Assembly (NCBI GenBank): GCA_049670505.1
Contig: JBATTK010000088.1
Span: 1 to 49,932 of the forward strand
Length of the DNA stretch: 49,932 nt
Direction of reading: 5' to 3'
DNA from: JBATTK01 sp049670505
GTDB taxonomy: Bacteria; Bacteroidota; Bacteroidia; Flavobacteriales; Flavobacteriaceae
Part shown: positions 31,374 through 41,265 of the stretch, in pieces
Layout: every line of letters begins with the position of its first letter
Position numbering within the stretch: the first letter of the stretch is position 1
Made by a program: the position numbers and the translations under genes
The notes under the pieces: generated by a model
What the model saw: the letters and a program-made list of their open reading frames with translations, nothing else
What the model was told of the DNA's origin: nothing
Database searches by the model: none

Positions 31374-33806
31374 TCATTCCGTCCGTAAACTATTTACCGG
31401 ATTCGCTATGGCGGCTTTAATACCTTGATAGCTTACGGTCAGTAAGGAAATACCAACAGCCAACAAAGCTGCTAATACGAATACCCACCAACCTATTTCT
31501 ATACGGTATGAAAAATCTAGTAACCATGTATGCATTGCGTACCAACCAATGGGTAGCGCAATAAGTATGGCTATCCCGACCAATTTTAAAAAATCAACGG
31601 AAAGCCTGTAGGATATTTGACCTACACTGGCACCCATTACTTTTCGTATTCCTATTTCCTTGGTACGTTTTTCCGCGTTGAACGCGGCAAGACCAAATAA
31701 CCCAAGGCAGGCGATGATAATGGAAAGTACGGTGAATATGACAAAAATGCGCCCTAATCGCTGTTCTGCTTGGTAGGTAGTGTTAAAGGAATCTTCCATA
31801 AAACGATACGCAAAGGGTTGTCCCGGAGCAATATTGTCCCAAATGCCTTCAATCCTCGATATAGCATTAGCGAAATCCCCCGCCTTCAGTTTTACGGCCA
31901 TGGAACCTGTAGAGTTCCCAAGGGAAAGGCTCAAAGCACCAATGTCTTTCCTCAGCGTTTCAAAATGAAAGTTTCTGACAACACCGATGACCGTCAAGAA
32001 TGCGGCATCCTCTTCCCCCAAATCGCGCGATAGTCGCATCCCGAGTGCATCTTCTGGTTGTACACCCAGGATCCCTACGGCAGATTCGTTCAGGACTATG
32101 GCCGTAGAATCGGCAACATATTGTCTGTTAAAATCTCGCCCTGCAATGAGATGCATATCCAGTGTGGATAGGTAATCGTGATCCACCATCCATTGTTGCA
32201 TATTAATTGTATTTTCTTGTTCCAATACCCCTTCTTTAAAAAAAGAATTATTGCTTCGGGAAGAAGGTGTTGGTAAATAGCTGGTCAACGATACGCTTTC
32301 TACTTGTCCAAGTTGCGCTACTTCATTCTTAAAAGATAAGGCCTTGTCCCCGGTAGCATTTACATCTTCAATAATCAAAATTTGGTCTTTGGTAAAGCCC
32401 AGATCCTTACTCTGAATAAAGTTGAGTTGCTGATATACCACTATGGTACTAATAATTAAAAATACGGATATGGCAAATTGGAACACGACCAAAGCATTTT
32501 TTATGTTCCCTCCACTTACATTATCTATGTTTGCCCCTTTTAGAACTTTTACAGGGACAAACTTGGACATGAAAAATGCTGGATAAGCACCTGAAAAAAC
32601 ACCCAATATAATTGTTGCAGAAAGCAAAATAAGCCAAAATAATGTGTTGGAAAATGGTATGGAAATATTTTTACCGGAAAGGTCGTTGAAAAAAGGTAGG
32701 GCTACCATGGCTATTCCAATAGCCAATAAGAGCGAAATAAAAGAAATTAGACCGGACTCCGTTAAAAACTGACGAATAAGGCCCGACCTGTTGGAGCCCA
32801 AGGTTTTCCGGATACCTACTTCTTTGGCCCTTTTTAATGAATGGGCCGTAGACAAGTTCATAAAATTAACGCCTGCCAAAAGGATCAGGAACAAACCTAT
32901 GAAAGAAAGAATATAAACATTTTGGACGCTGCTATTTGGGCTAAGTTCAAAATTAGTGTCAGAATATAGATGGATGTCCGTTAAAGGAATAGTACTAAAA
33001 TTGACATAATTGCCAGAAGCTAAAAACTGCTCCTCGGTTATGCCAGGAAAATACTGCTGCGCAAATGGTATTACATAGGTTCCCAGCATAGATTGTAAAG
33101 GAGTTTGAAAATCGGCAATATTTGCGCTAGGTATCAACTTCATAAAGGTAAAGTAATTATGGCTGGTCCAATCCATTTCCTGGGCATCTTCGTAACCTGC
33201 CATGGCCATAAAAATACTATGATCTCTCAGAAAGGAATTCTTTGGCAAATCATCAATTACCCCGGTTACGGTATAGGTATCGTTATTATTCAATAGCAGG
33301 CTTTGACCTATGGCATCTTTTGTGCCAAAATGTTTCTCCGCGGCCGTTTTTGTCAATACCAAGGTGTTGGGTTCCTTCAAGGCTGTTTTAGTATCCCCGA
33401 ACAACAGGTCTATACCGAACATGTCAAAAAATGTAGCATCTACATAGGTGGTGGAGCGTTCTTTTACATTTGTTCTTGTACCACTTTTTCTAATAAGCAT
33501 ACTCCCGATGTTCCTAAATCTAACCGTGGTTTCCACTTGTGAAAAATCTTTTTCCATGGCAGCTGCCATTGGTGCTGAGACTTCGGCCGATTTCTGTGCC
33601 TCTCCCCCAAACTTAATGTCAGCATTTATCCTATAAATTCGATCGGCATCTACGAACATCCTGTCAAAACTCAATTCATCGTGGATATAAAGGGAGATGA
33701 GCAGCCCTCCGGCCATACCTATGGCAAGTCCAAATACATTGAGAAAAGTAAAAAAGGGTTGCTTTTTAAGGTTTCTCCAAGCGATTTTAAGATGATTTTT
33801 AAACAT
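31374..33806 (-). CDS. MacB/FtsX-type ABC permease 5 of 5
   Basis: 810 residues. The N-terminal span (LKIAWRNLKKQPFFTFLNVFGLAIGMAGG) is followed by a large periplasmic MacB-type domain, an FtsX membrane block with KEVGIRKTLGSNRSG, a second half beginning near 420-450 (IKNALVVFQFAISVFLIIS), another periplasmic domain, and a last FtsX block with KEIGIRKVMGASVGQ, ending NPVNSLRTE. This is the fused two-repeat permease common in Bacteroidetes ABC export systems. It is the last of five permeases and lies directly before the second ATPase gene, the gap (31271-31373) holding a CTCTC/GAGAG hairpin (31286-31305). Substrate unknown. Confidence 0.92.
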   Translation of the reverse strand: MFKNHLKIAWRNLKKQPFFTFLNVFGLAIGMAGGLLISLYIHDELSFDRMFVDADRIYRINADIKFGGEAQKSAEVSAPMAAAMEKDFSQVETTVRFRNIGSMLIRKSGTRTNVKERSTTYVDATFFDMFGIDLLFGDTKTALKEPNTLVLTKTAAEKHFGTKDAIGQSLLLNNNDTYTVTGVIDDLPKNSFLRDHSIFMAMAGYEDAQEMDWTSHNYFTFMKLIPSANIADFQTPLQSMLGTYVIPFAQQYFPGITEEQFLASGNYVNFSTIPLTDIHLYSDTNFELSPNSSVQNVYILSFIGLFLILLAGVNFMNLSTAHSLKRAKEVGIRKTLGSNRSGLIRQFLTESGLISFISLLLAIGIAMVALPFFNDLSGKNISIPFSNTLFWLILLSATIILGVFSGAYPAFFMSKFVPVKVLKGANIDNVSGGNIKNALVVFQFAISVFLIISTIVVYQQLNFIQSKDLGFTKDQILIIEDVNATGDKALSFKNEVAQLGQVESVSLTSYLPTPSSRSNNSFFKEGVLEQENTINMQQWMVDHDYLSTLDMHLIAGRDFNRQYVADSTAIVLNESAVGILGVQPEDALGMRLSRDLGEEDAAFLTVIGVVRNFHFETLRKDIGALSLSLGNSTGSMAVKLKAGDFANAISRIEGIWDNIAPGQPFAYRFMEDSFNTTYQAEQRLGRIFVIFTVLSIIIACLGLFGLAAFNAEKRTKEIGIRKVMGASVGQISYRLSVDFLKLVGIAILIALPIGWYAMHTWLLDFSYRIEIGWWVFVLAALLAVGISLLTVSYQGIKAAIANPVNSLRTE

Positions 33807-33858
33807 AATGGTTGTTTTTTGATGCTGATATTAGTTCAGCATATGTTTAATGAACAAT

Positions 33859-36255
33859 TTACTCTGTCCGTAGACTTTTTACCGGATTTACTACGGCTGC
33901 CTTAACAGCTTGAAAGCTTACTGTTAAAAGTGTAATGAAGAGGGCTCCCAATATGGCCAAAGCAAAAATCCACCAACTGAGTTCCGTATGATACGCGTAT
34001 TTCGCTATCCATCCATGCATGTAATAGTATCCTAGAGGAATAGCTATACAGCAAGATATGATTACCAATACCACAAAATCCTTGGACAGCATTTTCCATA
34101 GACCGAAGACCGAAGCCCCCAGTACTTTACGCACACCTATTTCTTTTGTGCGTTGTTCCGCTACGAAAGCGGAAAGGGCAAAGATTCCCATACAACTGAT
34201 ACAAATGGCCAATACTGCAAAAAAGCTGGCCAATTTTGCCGTACGTTCCTCATTGATGAAATTACGGGCGTATTCTTCGTCTATAAAATTATAGGTAAAA
34301 AGGCTCTGCGGGTCATGCTTTTCAAACACCCTTTCCATATGAGCCAATGCATTCCTGATATTACCGCCTTCACCTACTTTTATATTGATAAAATTCAAGA
34401 AACCACCATAATGTAGGGTGAAAATCGTAGGTCGTACTTGGTCATAGGGCGACCGGGTCACCATATCCTTTGCAACTCCAATAATCTTATAACTGCCCAT
34501 AGTCCCCCATTTCACGAACTCCCCTACCGGATTTTTGAGCCCCATATACCGTGCTGCCGTTTCATTGATGATAAACGCCAGGGAATCGCTTTTAAACTCT
34601 CGGGAAAAGTTGCGCCCTTCCTTTAATTCCCAATCTATCATTTCCCCAAAGCCGTGCGTAGCCCTTAGGGTGTTGAATTCCTCGCTCATATTCGGGTCCT
34701 TGCCTTTCCAATCAAAGCCCCCGTTAGTAGTAAAAGTACCTGAGACCAACACATCCGATGCGGCCACTTCTTTAATATCCTTGGAAAGCAAAAGATCGTT
34801 ACGCACAGTTTCAAAATGAGTAATAATTTCTGAAGTATTGATCGGAACATAGAGCAATTGCTCCTTGTCGTAGCCGATAGGCCGCTCCTTCACATATTGT
34901 ATTTGTCTAAAAATGGTAATCGTACCAATAATAAGGGCTATAGAAATGGTAAACTGAAAAACTACCAAAACCTTACGTAATCTTGCAGCTCCCTCCCCAC
35001 GGTTGAAGGTCCCTTTCAGTACTTTGGCCGGTTCAAAAGAGGACAGGTAAAATGCGGGATAACTTCCTGAAACTAGGCCCGTGAACAAAATAAACAACAA
35101 ACATATGACCCAAAAAATAGGATTCTTCCAAGGAATACCAATTGCTTTATCCGTGAGCTCGTTAAAGAACGGCTGCGCTATCAATACCAAAAAAAAGGAA
35201 ACTACAAAAGCCAAAGAAACCATCAATAAGGACTCGCTAAGAAACTGAATGATCAATTGATTTTGAACGGAACCTATGGTCTTCCGGATTCCTACTTCCT
35301 TGGCCCGCTTCACTGATTTCGCTGTACTGAGATTCATAAAATTAATACAGGCCAAGAGCAAAATAAAAATACCTATGATACCGAACAACCAGACCCGTTC
35401 TATAGCCCCTCCGGCATTGACCCCATTTTCAAAACGAGAGTATAAATGCCACTTTTCCATGGGATGCAGATGAATCACTGGTTTTGCTTTGACATTTCCT
35501 GCATCATCCCCATTCTTAATATGGTCGTATTTTGCATCTTTGATCAAATTGGATACGTATGCCAGATCGGCGCCGTCCTGTAGCTGCGCATATATTTGAA
35601 ACCAATTATTGCCCCATCCAAGGCGTTCCTCATAATTTTGGGAAGTCTTCAACAATTGCCAAGGAGCAATAAAAGTGAGGTTCGCAAAATTGGTGTTTTG
35701 GGGTAGGTCTTTGTACACCCCACCAACTTGGGTCGTCATGGTAGTGCCGAGCTCAACGGTTTTTCCCATAGCATCCATTTCTCCGAACAATATTTTTGCC
35801 GTGGTTTCGGAAAGTAGTATGGAAGAGGGGTCGTTGAGGGCCGTCCTAGTTCCCTGTATCATTTGTAGGGACAGCATTTCCGTAATGCCGGGCTCCATAA
35901 AATTTCCTGGGCGGGATACTTTTTTCTCACCTACGGTCAACAACATATCATTGGTAAATGCACTGGTGACCACATGTTTAAAATGATCTTTGTACGTAGT
36001 CCTCAGTACAGGGGCCAATTGCAAAGGCTGATTGACACCGGTTCGTATTTCTCCACTAAAGGTCTGACTTTGCATCACCTGGGCGATTTGATCGTAATTT
36101 TCAAACTCCTTATTAAAGGATAATTCCCCATATACCCATAGCCCTATAAGAAGGGTAGCGGCCATTCCTATGGCAAGCCCGCCTATATTTATAAGCGAAT
36201 GCCATTTTTTTTGAAGTAGATTTCGCCAAGCGGCTTTTATATACGTTTTAAACAT
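33859..36255 (-). CDS. MacB/FtsX-type ABC permease 4 of 5
   Basis: 798 residues from the ATG at 36255 (the frame is open 23 codons further, but the family start FKTYIKAAWRNL is here). Domain layout as in the other copies: N-terminal span, periplasmic domain, FtsX block with KEVGIRKTIGSVQNQ, second half starting at LRKVLVVFQFTISIALII, and a final block with KEIGVRKVLGASVFG, ending NPVKSLRTE. By eye it is the closest relative of the neighbouring permease 3, sharing HPMEKWHLYS against HPMDKWHLYS and long identical runs in the first FtsX block. The two look like a local duplication. Confidence 0.92.
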   Translation of the reverse strand: MFKTYIKAAWRNLLQKKWHSLINIGGLAIGMAATLLIGLWVYGELSFNKEFENYDQIAQVMQSQTFSGEIRTGVNQPLQLAPVLRTTYKDHFKHVVTSAFTNDMLLTVGEKKVSRPGNFMEPGITEMLSLQMIQGTRTALNDPSSILLSETTAKILFGEMDAMGKTVELGTTMTTQVGGVYKDLPQNTNFANLTFIAPWQLLKTSQNYEERLGWGNNWFQIYAQLQDGADLAYVSNLIKDAKYDHIKNGDDAGNVKAKPVIHLHPMEKWHLYSRFENGVNAGGAIERVWLFGIIGIFILLLACINFMNLSTAKSVKRAKEVGIRKTIGSVQNQLIIQFLSESLLMVSLAFVVSFFLVLIAQPFFNELTDKAIGIPWKNPIFWVICLLFILFTGLVSGSYPAFYLSSFEPAKVLKGTFNRGEGAARLRKVLVVFQFTISIALIIGTITIFRQIQYVKERPIGYDKEQLLYVPINTSEIITHFETVRNDLLLSKDIKEVAASDVLVSGTFTTNGGFDWKGKDPNMSEEFNTLRATHGFGEMIDWELKEGRNFSREFKSDSLAFIINETAARYMGLKNPVGEFVKWGTMGSYKIIGVAKDMVTRSPYDQVRPTIFTLHYGGFLNFINIKVGEGGNIRNALAHMERVFEKHDPQSLFTYNFIDEEYARNFINEERTAKLASFFAVLAICISCMGIFALSAFVAEQRTKEIGVRKVLGASVFGLWKMLSKDFVVLVIISCCIAIPLGYYYMHGWIAKYAYHTELSWWIFALAILGALFITLLTVSFQAVKAAVVNPVKSLRTE

Positions 36256-36378
36256 GATCATTCTTTTTTTGTCCTCTTCCTGAAACCCTCCAAGGAGGGG
36301 AAAACGGTATGAGAATCTATTCAACTTATTTTTTTATTCCAATGTTAAGCCCCGCCCACCGGAGGATTAAAAGAGGCC

Positions 36379-38787
36379 CTACTCCGTTCGTAAACTTTTA
36401 ACAGGATTTATACTGGCCGCCCTAATAGCCTGAAAACTCACGGTAAGGATCGTAATCAGTAATGCCCCAAAAACAGCCATTGCAAAAGTCCACCAAGGGA
36501 TTTCTATTCGATATTCATAATTCTCCAACCATCTCCCCATAAAATGATGCGCAATGGGAATAGCGACCAAACAAGAGATCAGCACCAAGACCACAAAGTC
36601 TTTGGATAACATCTGCCATAGGTTATACACGGACGCACCCAATACCTTTCGCACCCCAATTTCCTTGGTTCGTTGTTCGGCAATAAAGGACGCCAATCCA
36701 AAAAGCCCCAAACAACTAATTAGAATAGCTAGAAAGGTGAACACGCCCGCCAGATTTCCTATGCGCTGTTCGGAAGTAAACTTTCGGTCATATTCCCGAT
36801 CAACGAATCTATAATCAAAATTGGCCGAGGGCACTACATGGGCGAACACTGTTTTTATTTTGGAAATAGCAGTGCTTGTAGACACTTCCGGTCTTAACTT
36901 AATATTCATAAAGTAGACTTCCTCATAGTTTAAGAAGAAAATGGCTTGTTTAACAGGTTCATAAGGCGATTGCATCACCATATCCCTGGTAACCCCAATA
37001 ATTGGTAAGGGCGGACTATCTCCCCTTGTAATATAGGTGCCTACCGGATTTTGCAAGCCCATATATTTTACGGCGGTCTCATTGATAACGATAGCGATCG
37101 AATCTGAGGCGAACTCCCTAGAAAAATCCCTGCCCTCCACAAATTGCCACCCCACCGTTTTTCCATAATCATGTGTTACCCTAAGAATGGAGAAATTGGG
37201 ATCAAAATTGGGATCTTTGCCCAGCCAATCAAAACCTCCGCCGTTGGAATATACTCCGGTAAGTGGGGAGGATGATTGTGATATTTCCGCAACGGCTCCC
37301 GTATTTTTAAGCTCCGCTCGCAGCAAATTATATTTTCCGGCATAATCTGGATTGTTCATTTGCACGCTTAGGAGCTGATTCTTGTCATAACCGGACGGCC
37401 TATCTTTTGTAAATTGTATCTGATAGAAAACAATAAGGGTACCCACGGCAAGCATAATGGAAACTGCAAACTGAAATACGACCAAAACTTTTCTTGGCAC
37501 CGCTGCATAAGGCCCTGCCTTAAAAGTACCCTTCAAGACTTTAATAGGAGTAAACGAAGAAAGGTATAGGGCAGGATAACTTCCGGCCAATATGCCGGTA
37601 ACTATGGCAAAGGCTAATATGGCAATCCAGAAAACCGGATTTGTCCAGGGAATTTCGATAGCTTTTCCCGAGAGTTCATTGAACCGCGACAGCGAAAGTA
37701 AAACAATAACAAGCGCCAATAACAATGCGGAAAACGAGACGAGTAAGGATTCGCTCAAAAACTGATATATCAGTTGGTTCTTTTTTGAGCCTACCGTTTT
37801 TCGGATGCCTACTTCCTTGGCCCGTTTTTCAGATCGGGCGGTACTTAGGTTCATAAAATTGATACAGGCCAAAAACAGCACAAAAATACCGATGCCGATA
37901 AAGAGCCATACAAAAGTAATACGCCCGCCAGTGGCAACGCCTTGCTCAAATTCCGAGTATAAGTGCCATTTATCCATTGGGTGCATAAACAACTGCGGGT
38001 TTAAATTTCTGGCCAACTCATTATAGGTCTTTGGAGCGTAATCAATATAAAACCGGTGTAAGGTCCCGTCAAGGGTTTTGAAATCTACTTCCGGTTTAAG
38101 CTCCACAAACAAACTGAAGGAATAATTATCCCACAAATCTCTTGACTCGTCTATCCATTCCTGGTTCGTAGATTCGAACAAATCCCAGTTAGCAAAGAAC
38201 TTTATCTCTTCAAACTGGGTATTTTTAGGAAGATCCTCGTAGACACCTTTTACTACGGCATCCATTTGATTATCTATTTTTAAGGACCGTCCTATAGGGT
38301 CTTCCTTTCCAAAAATAGCCCTGGAGGCAGATTCGGACAATACAACGGCATTTGGTTCTTCCAGACTTGTATAAGATCCCTTGAGCATATTCAAGGAAAG
38401 CATTTCCAATATCCCACTTTCTATAAACTTCCCCGTTTGGGTATGTGCTTCCTTATTATTGTAAACTGTATATTCCCCCGTCCAAGAAGCTCTTAGAATA
38501 TGCTTAAAATAATCCCCATAGTTCTCCTTGAGCAGCGTTCCCGTAATATACATTAAAGATTCGCCTTCATCCATCTCGCCAGAATCGGGGTCTATGGAGC
38601 GATTGTAGATTTGAGCTATTCTATCGTGATTCTTATGATAGGTATTAAAGGAGAACTCATCAAACACCCATAGCCCTATGATGATAACCACTGCCATACC
38701 AAGGGCCAATCCCCCTATATTAATGGCCGAATATCCTTTGTTCCTTTGTAGGTTTCTCCAAGCTATCTTAAGATGATGTTTTAACAT
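36379..38787 (-). CDS. MacB/FtsX-type ABC permease 3 of 5
   Basis: 802 residues, starting MLKHHLKIAWRNLQRNKGYS. Two MacB/FtsX repeats: FtsX blocks with KEVGIRKTVGSKKNQ and KEIGVRKVLGASVYN, a second half starting at VPRKVLVVFQFAVSIMLAVG, a periplasmic HPMDKWHLYS segment in half one, and the C-terminus NPVKSLRTE. Both halves are intact, without frameshift. It is close to permease 4 in sequence. A hairpin-forming inverted repeat lies in the gap between the preceding permease gene and this one (38805-38835). Confidence 0.92.
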   Translation of the reverse strand: MLKHHLKIAWRNLQRNKGYSAINIGGLALGMAVVIIIGLWVFDEFSFNTYHKNHDRIAQIYNRSIDPDSGEMDEGESLMYITGTLLKENYGDYFKHILRASWTGEYTVYNNKEAHTQTGKFIESGILEMLSLNMLKGSYTSLEEPNAVVLSESASRAIFGKEDPIGRSLKIDNQMDAVVKGVYEDLPKNTQFEEIKFFANWDLFESTNQEWIDESRDLWDNYSFSLFVELKPEVDFKTLDGTLHRFYIDYAPKTYNELARNLNPQLFMHPMDKWHLYSEFEQGVATGGRITFVWLFIGIGIFVLFLACINFMNLSTARSEKRAKEVGIRKTVGSKKNQLIYQFLSESLLVSFSALLLALVIVLLSLSRFNELSGKAIEIPWTNPVFWIAILAFAIVTGILAGSYPALYLSSFTPIKVLKGTFKAGPYAAVPRKVLVVFQFAVSIMLAVGTLIVFYQIQFTKDRPSGYDKNQLLSVQMNNPDYAGKYNLLRAELKNTGAVAEISQSSSPLTGVYSNGGGFDWLGKDPNFDPNFSILRVTHDYGKTVGWQFVEGRDFSREFASDSIAIVINETAVKYMGLQNPVGTYITRGDSPPLPIIGVTRDMVMQSPYEPVKQAIFFLNYEEVYFMNIKLRPEVSTSTAISKIKTVFAHVVPSANFDYRFVDREYDRKFTSEQRIGNLAGVFTFLAILISCLGLFGLASFIAEQRTKEIGVRKVLGASVYNLWQMLSKDFVVLVLISCLVAIPIAHHFMGRWLENYEYRIEIPWWTFAMAVFGALLITILTVSFQAIRAASINPVKSLRTE

Positions 38788-38804
38788 AATGTTTATTTTT
38801 TGGA

Positions 38805-38835
38805 GGCCTTTCAGGTTTTAAAAACCCAAAAGGTC
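38805..38835. repeat. Intergenic inverted repeat between permeases 2 and 3
   Basis: Arms GGCCTTTcaGGTTTT and AAAACCcaAAAGGTC can fold into a long hairpin with symmetric mismatches. It sits in the 63-bp gap between the stop of permease 2 and the ATG of permease 3. There is no T-run on the minus strand immediately after, so processing or partial termination are both possible. Confidence 0.5.
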
Positions 38836-38850
38836 TTTGACCCATTCCAT

Positions 38851-41238
38851 TTATTCTGTTCGTAAACTTTTTACCGGGTTGGCATGTGCGGCTTTTATGG
38901 CCTTATAGCTAACCGTTATCAAAGTGATTAGGATAAGTCCCCCGACGGCCGCGCCAAAAACCCACCATGAGATTTCCGTTCTGTAATTAAAGCTTTGTAA
39001 CCAGTTGTTCATAAAGTACCATGCCAAAGGAGAGGCGATCAGGCCGGCAATCAGGATGAGTTTCAAAAAGTCTTTCGTAATGAGCCAAAGGATTCCCTTA
39101 ATGGTGCTTCCCAATACCTTTCGTATCCCTATTTCCCTGGTTTTCTGTACTACAAAAAACAGGATGAGCCCATAGATTCCCAAAGAACCGATGAAAATGG
39201 CCATAGCGGAGAATAATTTGGTCAACGAAAGAAAGCGCCGTTCGGAAACATATAATTCCGCCACCCGATCATCAAGGAAACCATATTCAAAAATATAGTC
39301 GGGAAAAACTTCGGACCACTGTGCCTCTATATGCTGCAAACTGGCCTTGGTTTGATCCGTATTGATCTTTACGGCCAATTCCCTGTAATTGTCCGTAGCG
39401 GGGGCGATAAATATAGGATTGATATTTTCATGAAAATCCTGATCGTGAAAATCTTCAACAATGCCCACAATATTCCCCTGAACATAGGTGCCGGATATGG
39501 ACACCGATTTTCCCAAAAGTTCATCCAGCGATTGAATACCTAATTTTCTGGCAAAAGTCTCATTGACCAAGACCTCGTCCACCGAATCCTTTTCATAGAA
39601 ATTACGTCCGGCCAACAATTGCAGGTCAAAGGTATTCAAGTAGTCCTTATCCCCTATCTTCACCTGGATGGAGAACTCTTCATCCTCCGGACGATTGTTA
39701 TATCTTATACTGGTGCCCCACTGGTTTTCCCCGGCTCCCGGTGATGCAAAACAAGCCGTTATTTTTTCTACCCCGGAGAATTGGGCAATGCGCTCTTTAA
39801 GTCCCTTCAGCTGAGCATATTCAACATCGTTAGGAATATCTACCATGACAACGGCAGATTTATCAAACCCAAGATCCGAATCTATGGCGAACTGTATCTG
39901 CTTGTTTACGACTATGGTACCGATGATAAGCACAATAGATATTACAAACTGGGCGGTGACCAATACTTTTCGTGTGGTGTAGCCTCCCGAATCTTTTTGG
40001 GTAAGTTTCCTTTTCAAGGCCAAAATGGGTGTAACCCTCGCCATTAGCAGTCCCGGATAACTTCCGGCAAGCAACGTAATTACGACCAAAAGCAACAGGG
40101 CAAATGCAAAAAAAGGAAATCGGAAAAGTTCCGCTATGGAGAGTTGTAAATCAAAAATCATATTGAAATACGGCAAGGACAACATGCTTAATACGACACC
40201 CATCAATAACGCAAAAAAGGTAATCATAAAAGTCTCGGTCATAAACTGCCAAAACAACTGTCCCTTAAAACTCCCCAACACTTTTCGCACACCCACTTCT
40301 TTGGAACGGGTAGCCGATTGGGCCGTGGAAATATTGATAAAATTGATGCTGGCCACCACAAGAATAAAGAATCCGATAAGGGAAAAAATCCATAATAGCT
40401 TGGGGTCGACACCACCACTATACTTGGAATCAAAATGAATATCGGTAAGCGATTGTAATTTATAGTGGTGTACATTTTTGGATTTGGGACGAAACTTGGT
40501 CACATAACCAGAAAGGACACTTTCTATTTGTGATACATCTTGATTGGGATGCAAGAGGCCGAAGCATTGCAGGTTGGAACTTATTCCTCCCCAGAACTCT
40601 TCCCCCAAAAACCGACTGTATTCTTTTAAAGTTTCAAAGGAGACAAAGATATCGCCCTGAATAAGTGAAGTCTTGGGCAAGTCCCTTAAGATACCGGTAA
40701 TGGTAATTACTTCTTGATTTCCCAGTAGAAAAGTCTTGCTGATCGGGTTTTCGGCCCCAAATAGTTTCTTTGCCATACGCTCCGTGACAACCGCCGTATT
40801 CGGTTCGGAAATAGGAACTTTACCGGTATTGTTTAGAAGGGGGAAATTAAAGATCTCAAAAAAATCGGGCTCCGCGAACATGATTCCTTCATCTACCTTT
40901 ATCCTGAGATTGTTTTCTTCAATAAAAATCATCTCATCGTCCCATTCCACGATCTTTGCCATTTTTTCCGCATAATCGTAATCTGTCTTGAAAGCATTGG
41001 AAAAACCTGGGGGTACGCTTGCTTCATAGTCAATAAAATCACGATGTTCCTCGGTAACAAACCTGTAGATTCTGTCCGGGTTTTTGTGAAAGGTATCGAA
41101 CTGCAGATGATGGCTTACAAAAAGGAAGATGAGGATACTACTCCCAAAACCTAAAGCAAGTCCCAGAACATTTATGACAGTGAATCCCTTCCGTTTTCCG
41201 AGACCTCTCCAAGCTATTTTAAGATGATTTTTAAACAT
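38851..41238 (-). CDS. MacB/FtsX-type ABC permease 2 of 5
   Basis: 795 residues, starting MFKNHLKIAWRGLGKRKGFT. FtsX blocks contain KEVGVRKVLGSFKGQ and REIGIRKVLGSTIKG; the second repeat starts at TTRKVLVTAQFVISIVLIIG. C-terminus NPVKSLRTE. The periplasmic domains differ clearly from those of permeases 3 and 4 (e.g. HYKLQSLTDIHFDSKYSGG in half one), so it is an older paralogue. 27 bp separate its ATG from the stop of permease 1. Confidence 0.92.
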   Translation of the reverse strand: MFKNHLKIAWRGLGKRKGFTVINVLGLALGFGSSILIFLFVSHHLQFDTFHKNPDRIYRFVTEEHRDFIDYEASVPPGFSNAFKTDYDYAEKMAKIVEWDDEMIFIEENNLRIKVDEGIMFAEPDFFEIFNFPLLNNTGKVPISEPNTAVVTERMAKKLFGAENPISKTFLLGNQEVITITGILRDLPKTSLIQGDIFVSFETLKEYSRFLGEEFWGGISSNLQCFGLLHPNQDVSQIESVLSGYVTKFRPKSKNVHHYKLQSLTDIHFDSKYSGGVDPKLLWIFSLIGFFILVVASINFINISTAQSATRSKEVGVRKVLGSFKGQLFWQFMTETFMITFFALLMGVVLSMLSLPYFNMIFDLQLSIAELFRFPFFAFALLLLVVITLLAGSYPGLLMARVTPILALKRKLTQKDSGGYTTRKVLVTAQFVISIVLIIGTIVVNKQIQFAIDSDLGFDKSAVVMVDIPNDVEYAQLKGLKERIAQFSGVEKITACFASPGAGENQWGTSIRYNNRPEDEEFSIQVKIGDKDYLNTFDLQLLAGRNFYEKDSVDEVLVNETFARKLGIQSLDELLGKSVSISGTYVQGNIVGIVEDFHDQDFHENINPIFIAPATDNYRELAVKINTDQTKASLQHIEAQWSEVFPDYIFEYGFLDDRVAELYVSERRFLSLTKLFSAMAIFIGSLGIYGLILFFVVQKTREIGIRKVLGSTIKGILWLITKDFLKLILIAGLIASPLAWYFMNNWLQSFNYRTEISWWVFGAAVGGLILITLITVSYKAIKAAHANPVKSLRTE

Positions 41239-41265
41239 GATGTTGTTTTTTGATTGATGAAAGAT

